A stretch of DNA of 64,000 nt, taken from assembly GCA_009829735.1 (NCBI GenBank), contig CM020619.1, positions 18,543,816 to 18,607,815 of the forward strand, read 5' to 3'. This document shows, one piece after another, positions 35,036-45,963 of the stretch. The stretch comes from Pyropia yezoensis. Lineage: Eukaryota > Rhodophyta > Bangiophyceae > Bangiales > Bangiaceae. The notes beneath the pieces were generated by a model. The model saw only the letters and a list, made by a program, of their open reading frames with translations. It did not search any database and had not been told where the DNA came from. The translations under genes were made by a program, and so were the position numbers. Position 1 is the stretch's first letter; each line of letters opens with the position of its first letter.

Positions 35036-36859
35036 ACGCTGGCAGCCACCGGGTTCAGCAGTGAACAGAGAGCACCCTCGGTGTCGTTCTGCATACGCAT
35101 GCCACGCAGGCACCGGATGAATGCGCTGCCGCCGCCACCCAGGAGTGTGAGGCGGCTGCAGTGCCGCCGTCACGGTTCCGCCGTCGCTCGTCCCGACGTG
35201 CAGTGTCGGGGAGGTCGTCTCTAAAGGGTAGAAAAGCTTATCCTCTCAACGCGGCCGCGGGGCTAGTCCCCACGGCACGCCTAGATATACTCACGCTCCC
35301 TCCAGGCGGCGCCCGCACACCCGCAGGCACGCCCGCTCGCACGGCGCTTCCCCCGCACGCTGCCCGCCCAGGCTCTGCCCCTCCCTGCCACAAAGGCAGG
35401 TTGGCTGCTCCCCCTCTGAGTGGTGACAAAGCGCCCACCCCAGGTCGGCACACCGCTTATCCTGTGGCCGGGACCCCGCTGCCGATAAGCCCCCGTATGG
35501 AGCTGGGCCTCACACCCACTCGCCTCGTGGCTGCTGGTCCCTACCGTCCGCTGACCGCCCCCATAGCGGTCCCCTCATACTTGCTGCTCCACGCGGTGGC
35601 GGCCGGCATAACCGCCGCCCCTTCCCCAGGCCACCCGTCAGCCAGGTTGCGGTAGCGGTGCTCCGTCGCCGCATACCCAGCATGGGTGGCTCGCACCGCG
35701 GGTAGACGCGAGACTGGGCTGCACCTCTCTGCTTGGACGGCAAGTCCATCCAGGCAGTCCCACCCGGAGACAGCAAAGGGGGGGGCACTTAGTACTTGCC
35801 CGCCCTTCCCCGGTGGGCGTCCCTCTACAGCCGACCCCATCGCGGGGGCGAGACGATCCGTGGACCCCAGCGCGTCGGCCACCATGTCGCGGTCGCGGGG
35901 GTGATGTGTGGGCGGCGGTCACGCTGCGGTCAGAGCGTGAGGGGGGGTGCCGTGGCGGCACTCACCCACAGCGTCCTCGACCCCCAACCCCCCCGCGTCC
36001 CTTCTCCCACTCACGATACACCCCGCAACACACCGTTGAAGAACGTACGGGCAGGAATGCGACCGACGCCGACACAACAGGAAAACATACCGGCACAAAG
36101 TTGCCCGACGCCGTCGGCGGCCACGTCGTCACTCCCGCGGCAACAGAGGAAGGGGCGGCAGAGGTGGGGGTGGGGGGGGGGGGGAGGCTAGGAGACAAAC
36201 GCGGCGGCGGGGGGGGGTCTCAAGCCACAACCCGGGCGATGGGCGGTGACGGCTGATGCCCATTCGTGAAACCCATCTGCCAGCGCCGCCGACGCCGCCA
36301 ATGGCAACGCCTCCGTTGGAGTGGAGTCCCCGCCAGGCGACTTCACCGCCGCCACCGGTTGACGTCACCCCTAGTTAAGACCCCCCTTTTGCGGTCTTCT
36401 GGCTTTCTCGGCCATTGATTGGCTGAGGCAACATCTAGGCACCTTTTTTGAGCCCTGCATGACGTGGCACGACCAACAATCGCCTTTCAATGGCGTCGTG
36501 TCCGTGACATCGCGCGAGCGTCCATTGTGTGGTGCACGCGCGTGTTCGTGGCCCCAACGTCCCATCATCTTTCGAGCCAATGTGGTGACTTCTTCCCATC
36601 GGCCCAACATGCCCAGACCGTGGTGGAGGTGACCCCGAATCGAGTCTCACCCAAGACGCCCCCGGGCAGCTGGACAAGGATGGGTGCCGGGGCTGTCCCC
36701 GCAACCCAGAGTACGGCTGTGGAGGCACGTCCGAGACAGAGGACCACACGCAGGCGAGGCGCCCTTCCAGACCACTGCCCGCCCCGAGCACATCTTCGCG
36801 GCCCGATGCAGTCCGCCAGCGTATAGTCCAACTAAGCACGCAACGGCCGACATTGTCTT
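35036..36859. other. Intergenic DNA left of the second transposase gene
   Basis: No gene is supported. GC is high without long homopolymers except a G run near 36170-36185. Several frames are open for 70-160 codons on both strands but show no domain and overlap each other. Confidence 0.4.
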
Positions 36860-39800
36860 TCACCACGCTACCTCACTCTCCAAGCTCCACCCAAGCAGCC
36901 CCATCAGCACCTCCGAGTCTGAATCACACAGTAAGCCGTCATCTTCCTCACCCGCCGGCGCAATACATTGGATGGGTGCTTGGCTCGCGCCGCCCTCCTT
37001 ACGCCGTCGGTGAGCCCTCACTCTCGTGGCCGCTTGTACCGCCTGGCCGGCATCCAACTTGGCCATGTCCGCCGTCGCCCTCTCAACACAAGCTCTGGAC
37101 GCCTCGGTCTCGCCTGCACTGTCCTTGCTGGCCCGGGTGCGCCTGTCGTCCGACCGAGTTGCTAGACGAGCCCCAGGAGCCGCTGGCCTCCGGCGGGGCC
37201 CGTTGTTGAATACGTCATCTGTCCGAGCCCCACCAATAGCAGAAAGCTTAACAAAATCGCGGCAGCTGCCCAAGAACGTCGAGGCAGGAAAAAGAGCCAC
37301 GTCTCGATTAAAACGGCCGTGTAGCACCTCCAGCCGCTGCTCCCCAAACCGTCTCAAGCTCCGGAAACGCCGCAGGAAGTCAGGCGCGTGGCAACACAGT
37401 ACGTGGAGCTTGGGCGTGACACGCACCCAAATAAAAGCGTCCAGCAGCCCATCCACGAAGCCGGCCGCCTGCAGTTTGAAGGCCTTGATGTCCTCATCAT
37501 CAATGAAATTTGCCCTGTTGATGGTGGGCAGAATTAGCTGCCAGCGCGAGCACGCGTTACGGTACGCCGTGCAGTGGGCCGCCTGGGCCTGCCCATCCAG
37601 CAAGTCACAAACACGCTGCAACTGGCGGCCAATGCGATGGCATTCCTTGCCCTCAAACGCCCCACCGAAGTACGGGGCCGGCTTGACACCCGCGACAGTT
37701 CGCAGCAACTCGCCTAGTTTGAGGCAAAAGTTTTCCCCCGCCGCCTCTCCTTGCGAGTAGACGACCGCCTCTACCGCTAGCAGCAACAGCTACGCTGTAA
37801 TGCCCAGCGTCAGATGGAGTGGCATGGGAGCCGTGTCGGCGGCGGCCACGACCATGAGGGGCTGTTTCTCAGTAGCCAAGTGCTTGTCGGGCGCCAACGG
37901 TCGCGCGAGGGTGGAATTTCCATCAGCCGTGTACCGCTGGGCCATCTCCGACGCGTGCGCCTCCGTGCGGGCCTGACCAGAGCCTAGGCTCCCATCCTGT
38001 ATGCACCCATACTTCGTGACCATCAGCCCATTGGTCGCCGTCTCTTGTGCGAGCGCCGTGCACCATAGACATGGCATCCGACTCGTCGCACCTGAGTGGC
38101 CCGACCACGATGTCAGCCTCAAGTAGTCGCCAGTGAGGATGAGCTGCACTTGCCGTGTCTCACCCCTTACTAGGAGGCCATTTTCCCTGAGCTCCTCAAT
38201 ATCATGAAGCCACGCCGCGCTCAGCTGCTTGAGCGCTGGGTAATCGTCCGTCTTGCACGGGAATACACCCAGCACGATGGAGCTGCCGGTGCCAGCAGCG
38301 CACCGCTGATTAGCAATGCCAAGCCAAACCTTGACTGTGCTCTCACGACCTCCCTTATCCATTCCGAAACACAGAAGGATCGGCGGCTGGCCAGACACGT
38401 CGGTGTCGGTGCCCGCGGCGTGCTGGGGGCTGTGACCGCAGCGCCGCTCCGTAAGAGTCGCCGGAGCTGTGGGAGACGCTCTTCCCGGCGCCGCCAAACC
38501 GCCCACAGTGCGGCTGGGCGCGCCACTGCCCAGGTCGTCACCCGCCTGGCGCGGGGTCACGGTGACGTCAGCCAGCGCTGGATCAGACGGGTGGACATTC
38601 CTCCCGGCCGCATGGTCCGCCCCGACGTCCGCCGCGCCAGTGGGCGACGTGCCCCTTGGAGCACGCAGAGCAGGGCGTGGCCCATACCCGCCGAGCGCCC
38701 AGTCTGCCGACAGCTGACCCGGTAGGTCAATGTCAAAGCCCCCCCCCAAACGGAGGGAGGACCGCCCGGCTGTTGCCGCGCAGACAGCCCCACCGCCGGC
38801 GCTCTCGCCCTCCGCAGCTGCGGTGACAGGAATGGGCCGAGAGGAGGATGATAGGTCCCGCACGGGGCACTCTTCAAAAAACCCCTGTGCCACCAAGTTG
38901 TCCAATAAGGCTTGAACAGCAGCCCGCGGACTCACGAGATACGCCCCTGTCTCGTCTGTTGTCACAGCCGCGCCTCTCTCTCCGGCTGCTGCCGCTCGGT
39001 CCCGCCTCAAGGCCTCCCGGCTGGCAAGGCCGCTGGAGCGCCCCCCCAGAAAAGACCGAATGTGGGCCCATGTTACGCCGCTAATGCGGTGGGTCGCCTT
39101 AAACTCCGTTTGCTTCCTGACGGAGAGCGAGAAGAAGGGGGCCACGGCGCCGCCGGCAGACTGCGCCCTCCGATAAGCAGCTGCCATAGCTGTCGTGATG
39201 GAGGCGGGGGATACAGCGAGGCGGGCTGCCACTAGAGCGGCGGTAGCGGCTCGACGCCGTCGATGTTGCCGCGGCCCAACATCAGCCTTGACGCCTTGAA
39301 CCACGCGCCGGTACATCCGCTTTCTCCCGTTCACAAAGGACACTGAAATCTCTTCTGGCCGCTCACGTCGGATGTGCTCGATGAGAAGCTCCTCCACGGT
39401 ATCGCTGTCTGGGGCGATGGACGTCGTCGGTCCCTCTGACAGCACCCACGGTGTACCACGATTGGGCTCCACGGCGACGCCCACAATTGAGCATTCCTGC
39501 CACCGGGCTTGAGTGAGGGATGGTCCGGAAATCCTGCCAACAGCTGTGGGAACTCCAGTAGGGCGCCGCCGTGCCGCTCGAGTAGCGCCTTCGGCCTTGG
39601 ACTTGCAGGCCGAACTAACTTTGTCACGTTGAGATGGCGCGAGTGCATGTTGCGCGCGGGCCTTGTCTGGGACCCAGAGAAATGGCAAGGCGGCAGGGCC
39701 AGGGCAGTACTTCGCGAAGCTGTTCGTAGAAACGGAAGAATGAAGAACAGAGTGGCACTCTTGACCGCGTCCTTTACCAGAGGGTAACACGTGCGCGTAG

Positions 39801-40046
39801 CAAGAAGAGCACGTCCCGAGCGCCACACCATTACTGTCCGTCCCGCCAGAGAGAGAGCACTTGCGCACGCAGACGGAGGAGAGGAAGGCGACAGCGTCCG
39901 GGTCGTTGATGACTCTGGCGCGGACTGCCCGCTGCATCCGCTCGGTCCCCCGGCTGGAATACAAAAACGGCAAAGTGCAGGCCACGCACACGTACGCAGG
40001 TGCGGAGCCAATGAAGACCTGCTCAACTGTGGTAGAGGACGCATAT
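36860..40046 (-). CDS. Second transposase-like protein, one in-frame TAG
   Basis: The block starts at 40046 after a strong acceptor (cttcctcctCAG), so an upstream exon should exist at higher coordinates; without it the first ATG is at 39937. It reads 751 codons to a TAG at 37790-37792 and then continues in the same frame for 309 residues to a TGA at 36860. Protein-like conserved-looking parts are FGMDKGGRESTVKVWLGIAN, LILTGDYLRLTSWSGHSGAT followed by SRMPCLWC, PMPLHLTLGI, and after the TAG VTPKLHVLCCHAPDFLRRF and FGEQRLEVLHGRF. This order (acidic GGDKGG-like block, GDYL..G..C..C block, LH.LGI, H-rich helix with EQ..E.LH) resembles uncharacterised transposon proteins of diverse eukaryotes; I cannot name the superfamily. 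It is clearly different from the transposase at 29605. Confidence 0.65.
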
Positions 40047-40295
40047 CTGAGGAGGAAAGAAGCACATCATGACAAAAAAAAATACGATCATGACCGCAGG
40101 GAGAAACTCGTTGAGAAAAAGTGGGGATGTAAGTGGGTCTTGTTGCTCCCCGAGAGGTGCTCTCCACAGTGACGTAAATGAGAAAGCGTAGAGGCTCTGC
40201 TTTTCCGTTGCTTTTCTCGGCCAAAGATCACGTACCGTGGCGGGGGCGGGGAGTAGACTAGCTCCATGGGTCCGACAGTGGCCATCCCACCCGGC

Positions 40296-40413
40296 TGCCG
40301 TTCCCGAAAGGTACAAAAACGGGGGTTTGGGCTTCGGGAACGGCGTGCACTCGTTGCCGTTCCCGAAAGGTACAAAAACGGGGGTTTGGGCTTCGGGAAC
40401 GGCGTGCACTCGT
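40296..40413. repeat. 59-bp tandem duplication, each unit a hairpin
   Basis: Two identical head-to-tail units (40296-40354 and 40355-40413) each contain the inverted arms cgttcccgaa and ttcgggaacg about 24 bases apart. They lie some 250-370 bases upstream of the coding block of the minus-strand transposase-like gene, in its probable promoter or first intron. Confidence 0.85.
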
Positions 40414-40800
40414 CCGGTAAGGGGTTGCTCCCAAGGATAGTAAGCGTGTACGGAGTGCGAGGAGTAAACAACAACGGCGTGCAAGACAGCAGGAGGTGCA
40501 CGAGAGAGATCACGTAGTTTGGTAAGGCTCGCAAACATTGGAGCGTGGCTCCTGAATTGGCTCCACGTGTCCGACCCAGATGTCCGCCCTTAACTAGAGG
40601 TGACGTGTGGACGGCGGCTGAGTGAGGGAGAATTCCGGCCGACGGCGAAATATCTGCTGACAGTGGGAATAGTGCCCAATCATAGTGTCCTCTCCTGGTA
40701 GGGTCTCACGATTTGGACCTTCTCCCGAGTGGGTCTGGACGTTCGTGAGACAAAAGAGGACATCGAGAGCGCGGAAAGCTGCCAAGACAGTGCCAAGACA

Positions 40801-40950
40801 GGTCCCATCGAAATAGCGCTTGCCGCGCTTTCGATGAGATCTCGACGGGCTGGAAACGCCCATTGAGGCCCCGTCCAAGCCCGTCGAGACGGGCGCTCGA
40901 TGGGTCGATGGGCCTCGACGGGGCTCGACGGGACCTCGATGAGCCGAAGC
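40801..40950. repeat. TCGATGGG-motif repeat island, copy 4
   Basis: This is the largest island, with ten or more TCGATG or TCGACG motifs. It shares ggtcccatcgaa, ctttcgatga and gctggaaacgcccat with copy 3 in the same orientation, so copies 3 and 4 are direct repeats flanking the second transposase-like gene. Confidence 0.75.
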
Positions 40951-43464
40951 AGACGATCGCGCCCCCCGTCTGCGGGACCCCCGTGACCCAGCGCCCTTCC
41001 CCGTCGCCCCCCCCCCGGCACCCTCCACCCTGTTTTCTCTTCCTTCTAGCTGTTCTTTCGGCATGCACTGTCCGCCTATTGTCCGCCCACTGCCAGCTGG
41101 GCAGCCGCGCACCGTGCAGCGACGCGCCCGTTCGCGGCGTGGGGTGTAGATCGTTGCATTTTGATAGCCCCATCCGTCCATCCTGTTATCCCTTGACCCC
41201 CCATCTCCTAGTTACAGATGGAATAGATACTCTCTACCGGGCATCGGCCAACAACGCGGCTGTGTCAGCCAGCCACCGTCACTGGCCCGGCGGTTCCTGG
41301 TCGTTGTGGGGTTGCGGTGGCAGCCGCCGCCGCCCATGTCCAGCCGCCCCCAGTCCCGGGATCCCCCTTCCTTCGGCCGCCCCCATCCCGCCTGTCAAGC
41401 GCACAACGCGCGTCTGTCAAGCGCACGGACCGGGGTCTGCCCAGCACCCCCCCCTCAGTCGGGGCGCGCCTGCAGGGGGGCTCGAGCGCACGCACGCTGC
41501 ACCGTCGTCACCCACCGTCCCCACCCGACCGGCGGGCGCCCACACGACCGTGGCTGTAAAGACCGGCCTCGCGGCTGCGGCCGTGGCTGTACAGCTCCAG
41601 TCCCAGCACCGCCCCTCTGCAGCTTGCTCCCCACGGCCGTCAACCGTCTGCCCCTGTTCAGTGCACGGGCCGGCCCCGGCGACAAGGCTCCAATGGGCCG
41701 TCTTGGAAGGGGGGGGCGGGTCGGGGCGGGGGGGGGGGGGCACAGAAAAGGACTCGCAGCCTGCACCGCAGACCCCCACACCCCACCCCCCAGAGCAATC
41801 TGCTGTCCACCCTCTACCCCCACCCCCCCCTCATCCCCCTCATCCCCCTCCGCCTGCCTGCCTATTTACTGGTAGCGCCAGATCCTGCCTACGGGCAGCA
41901 GCGCGTGCCCACTGCTTATCCCTGGGTGCCATTGTCCCCTCCGGCAGCCCCCCCGCCGTGCATGGGACCACTTGACAGTGGCGCTCAACGCCGACGCCAC
42001 AACGGATCCACAAGGACGGCCGGCGGGCGGCGCGGCAGACGGACGCGGATGGCGTGAGTGGACTCGCTTGGATCCACGTCTGCCCGTTGAGGGGGGAGAC
42101 GGAATGGGGGGAGTGGCATTGGGGGGGGGGGGGAGAGGCGTGGGGGGGGGGGGGGAGAGGCATTGGGGGGGGGGGGGAGAGAGGGGGGAGAGGGGGTGAA
42201 AAGGGCCGACAGCGACCGTGACGGCAGCCCACTGCTCGTCGGTCGGCCGCGACGCCTGCCCGCCGGTGCGTTGGTGGGGCAGGCGCCGTGGGCGCCGGGC
42301 CCCCCGCGACGCACCTTGTGTGGACCCTTTCTCGCTCTACGTAGCTGCTGCGGACGGCACGGGCACCTGTATTCGCCCTCGTGGGCTGGGCGCGGGCAGC
42401 GTAGAGGTGGACGCGTCGGCACGGTGCGGTTCAGGTGGGGTGGCAGGTCGGCACCGTATGTATCCATCCTGTGCGTGCGCAACCGGGGCCGTTGAGGGCA
42501 GGGCTGCGCAAGATGGGGTGTTGTAAGGGGGGGGGGGGGGAGTTCCCAACACCCCCTTAATGCAGCCCTGGGGGGTGGGGAAGGGTTGTCACCGGCTGCG
42601 TGTCAGACGCGTCACATGCGTGCCTCATGGTGCGCATGACGTGGGCTGAAGGCCTTCACTAGGGAGGGTGAGAGGGGGGCAGTCGAGGTGGACAGAGCCG
42701 GCGCACGCATGACTGGGCTCTTTGCGCTCCTCCCACCCCCCCACCCCCCTCTTCCCCCCGGCTCCCGCCGCGACTGTGGACAGACACGTCCTCGGCGAGG
42801 GGGCGGGGGTGACCACCTGCGGCCGACGGGGAGGCTGCCGGTCCCAACGGGGGTGGGGGCGGGGAGGGGGGGGGTCCGCGTTCCCTCCATTCCCTCGGCC
42901 ATCGTGGCCGGGTCGCGTCCAAGCCAACGCGATTGACAAATCAAAGCGACGGTGCCACCCCGTTCGCCCGCCAGGTGGCCTGTTGGGTCGTCTGCGGCAC
43001 CGCCCATCCCCCTTTTTCCCCCGCCCCTGCAGTGTCACGCCACCTCCAACTGTCACGCCGCCGCCGTCACTCGTCACCCGCCCGCCCTACAGCCCGCCCG
43101 CCCGCCCGACCGTCGCGACCACCGCCCCTACTCAGCCGGGTAACCCGAGTCCCAAGCGGCGACCACCGCCCCTACCCAGCCGGGTACCCCCAGTGCCAAC
43201 GGCTCTTAGGCAGACAGGGCACACCCACAGGGCTGCAGCGAGCCGCCCTCCCCCCGCGGGGGTTGGCTACAGCACCGGAAAAGAGAGGGCGCGGAGAGGT
43301 GGCCAGGGTGGCATGGGGGCGCTGGCCGCCAACAGCCGGGTACGTACAGTACATGCCGTAAAGGAAAGCGAGACGGCCTCCGTACCCACTCTATGGACCA
43401 CCCCCTCCAGTCCTCTTGCTCCCAGCCAGCCCCTCCCCTCCATGCACAGGTCCTTGAACCCTAT
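40951..43464. other. GC-rich intergenic region
   Basis: No gene is supported. It includes C-rich pyrimidine stretches (41.4-41.9 kb), G runs (42120-42190), a G run near 42528-42541 and a palindromic gtacgtacagtac at about 43340, just past the end of the methyltransferase gene. Open frames are low-complexity and overlap on both strands. Confidence 0.45.
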
Positions 43465-43774
43465 CTACCCCCCGCCGCCATCCCCGCCGTCGCCCCCCTC
43501 CCCACCCCGCCGCCGCAGCCGGTACACCGACACCGCCGACGCGTCGACGCCTACATACGCCCACGCGTCGGCGGCCGCGGCGCGGACGGCGGCGCTGACG
43601 TCGGCCACCGCCAGGGGGGTGGCGGCGAGCGCCGCCTGGAGCGCCGCCCACGGCGCGTCGCCGCGGCGGGTGGCGGCCAGGAGGCCGTCCTGGTCGGGCC
43701 GCACCAGCAGTGCCTCGTAGGCGCGGACGACGGCGGCGGCCAGGGCGGGCTCGTAAGTGATGTCTGGGGGGAAT

Positions 43775-43805
<31 letters not shown>

Positions 43806-45438
43806 GGGGGACAAGGGGGGGGGGGGAAGGGAAGAACGCGGAGGGGGAGGAGGAAAGGGTGCGCGAGGCACGCCAGCCACCGGCGCCGCACGGCAGTACG
43901 GGCCGGAACCGCAGAGTGGCAAGCCTCTCCACATCGCAAAAAGCCCACAAGCGGCGGTCAGGTAGGGGCACACGACGGCAGCGGCTTGTGCCCCCGCGGG
44001 GAGGGGGGGGTAGCTCCCGCGGTCCAGCGACGGCCAGCCGCGCTGGTGGGCGCCCTCCTCCTCCCCCCCCCACCCACCCCCACCCTCGCACGTAGCACGA
44101 CGATACGGACGCAGCAGGGGTCCAACGCGGCGCCGCCCGCCCGTGCCGCAACGCGCGCGTTGCGGCGCACCTCGGCCTCTTCCCTACAACGTCTCCTCGC
44201 GTTGCCGCCCCTGTCCCTCCAGCCCGACCACCGACGCCACTTACCTGCGCCCACCACCACGTCGTGCGCCGCCGCCCACGACAGGTCCGCCCCCGCCAGC
44301 GCCTCCAAGTCCAGCACCCTGCCTGTCACCACGCACCCCCCCCCCGCAGCAGCAACGCCCGTCGGGGAAGGGGACGAGACGCCCGCTTCGCCATCGCTGC
44401 CGCCGCCGCCGGCACCGCCGCCGCCGTCGTCGCCGCTGCCGCCACTGCCGTGGACCACATTGGCAGGGGTCGCGTGGCCGCCCCCCTCCCCCCCCCCCCC
44501 CCCCCCCCCCCCCCCCGCGGCCGGCGGGGGGACCCGCAGGCCATTGAGCCGCGCATTCCCCACCGCCCCCGCCACGGCGGCGGCCGACACGTCGGTGAGG
44601 CACACGGCGGTGGCGCCCGCCCAGGCGGCCGCCACGGCCGTTGCGCCCGCGCCGGCGCCCAGCTCCACCACCCTCCGCCCCGCCACGTCCACCCCCGCGG
44701 GGGGGCGGCCGGGGGCGCGGTCGCGGCCACCGGCGAGGGCGGTAAAGAGCACCCACCCCGCCTCCCACGCGCGGCTCGCAACGGCCGCGCGGCTGAGGTG
44801 GCGTGGCGTGACGAGGAGGCCCACCTCCCGCTCCCGCCCGCCCCCCCCCCCACCACCCCCACAGCCTCGCACGGCATAGGCGGCAAGGACGGGCTCCTCG
44901 GGGTCCCCCGCCCCCCCCGGCCACGCGTGGCGCGCCGCACACGCCGCGGCGGCCGCCTCGGCCAGCCCATCGTCCAGCCCCGTGGTGGTGGCGGTCGCCG
45001 CCTCGGCCTCCGCGGCGTACGCCCCAAGGAACCGAGCCGCCCGAGGGGGCAGCGCGGCGGGGGACAACAGCCGCCCCACTGGCCCCCCGTCCCCTCCCCC
45101 GCCGCCGCCGCCGCTGCCGCCGCCGCCCCCCCCCCCCCAAACGGTGGCTCGGACCCGGCCGTGGCGGCCAGCACCGCCGCCTGCACCGCCGGCGTGTCCC
45201 ACCCCGCGGTGCCGTGGGCAGCGGCGGTGGCGGCGAGGAGCGCCCGCGGCGGCACCGCCGCGCGGTAGCCCGCAGAGAGGGCGGCGGCGGCGGCGGCGGC
45301 GGCGGGGGAGAGGGCCACGCCGGGGGGGGGAGGCCGGGGGGGGGGGGAAGGTGGGGGTGGGGGCGAGTAGGGGGCGGGGCCGAAGGGGGGGGGGTGGGTG
45401 GGGTGGGGGGGGGCAGGGGGAGCGGGGACCCACACCAT
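43465..45438 (-). CDS. Protein-lysine methyltransferase, EEF2KMT/FAM86 type, two exons
   Basis: Enzymes of this family transfer methyl from S-adenosylmethionine to lysine of proteins such as elongation factor 2. Exon 1 is 44245-45438 and exon 2 is 43465-43763; the 481-base intron has donor GTAAGT and acceptor CCCCCAG and contains a poly-C run of about 27 on the coding strand. Splicing creates HDVVVGADITYEPALAAAVV, the family's post-motif II block. Upstream are the AdoMet motif RRVVELGAGAGATAVAAAW, AVCLTDVSAAAV, NARLNGLRVP, and an SRAWEAGWVLFTAL entry segment. The ATG at 45438 (acaccATGGTG) leads a frame that fits the family's N-terminal helix up to EPPFGGGG. Beyond the 13-base C run (plus strand 45126-45138) the correct frame changes. 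Acidic DP-like residues at the expected place make an active enzyme plausible if the frame is restored by a homopolymer length change. Confidence 0.78.
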
Positions 45439-45815
45439 GGTGTGGCGAGGAGGGCAAGGGGGATGAGGGGGGGGGTGGGGAGTGGGAGCGCTGGAGGGCG
45501 GCGATGGTGATGGTTGGGGGGGGGGGGGGGGATAGTGGGCAGCGGTCTGAATGTACTGTCAATCCCCGACCTTGTACCACCCCCGTATAAGCCCAGGTGG
45601 GCCTATAACGAAGAGGCCGACAGTCTTCCACAGTCATTCAGAGCAGCGAGAGAGGCGCGGGCGGCTTTTCTGGAGCGATTGATTGGCGAGCACGCACTTG
45701 GCGTCACGGTGCCGGCAGCTGTAATGCTTGCCATAGGGGTGGGACATCATCGGGGAATGACTGTACTGGAGGGCGGCGGTGGGAAGGGGATTGGCGGTGG
45801 TGGGGCGGCGGTATA
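45439..45815. other. Upstream spacer of the methyltransferase gene
   Basis: A G run near 45517-45530 is followed by DNA of ordinary composition without coding signal. The last 30 bases (gaaggggattggcgg onward, from 45783) are duplicated on the other side of the hairpin element that follows. Confidence 0.5.
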
Positions 45816-45930
45816 GTGCGTCCCGTAAAAAGTGGACGTGCTCGTGTCGTGCTCATGTCAAATATCGGCCACTGGACCAATCAAACCCACACTGCACGAC
45901 CCGTGCACGTCCACTTTTTACGGGACGCAC
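45816..45930. mobile_element. 115-bp hairpin MITE with perfect 26-bp inverted ends
   Basis: Bases 45816-45841 are the exact reverse complement of 45905-45930 (outer end gtgcgtcccgtaaaaagtgg). The 63-base loop is AT-richer and non-coding. About 30 bases of flank (ggaaggggattggcgg...) occur in nearly identical form on both sides (45781-45811 and 45935-45963, same orientation). The flanking duplication is longer than usual transposon target duplications and may itself be part of a larger unit. Confidence 0.75.
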
Positions 45931-45963
45931 AATAGGAAGGGGATTGGCGGTAGTGGGGCGGCG

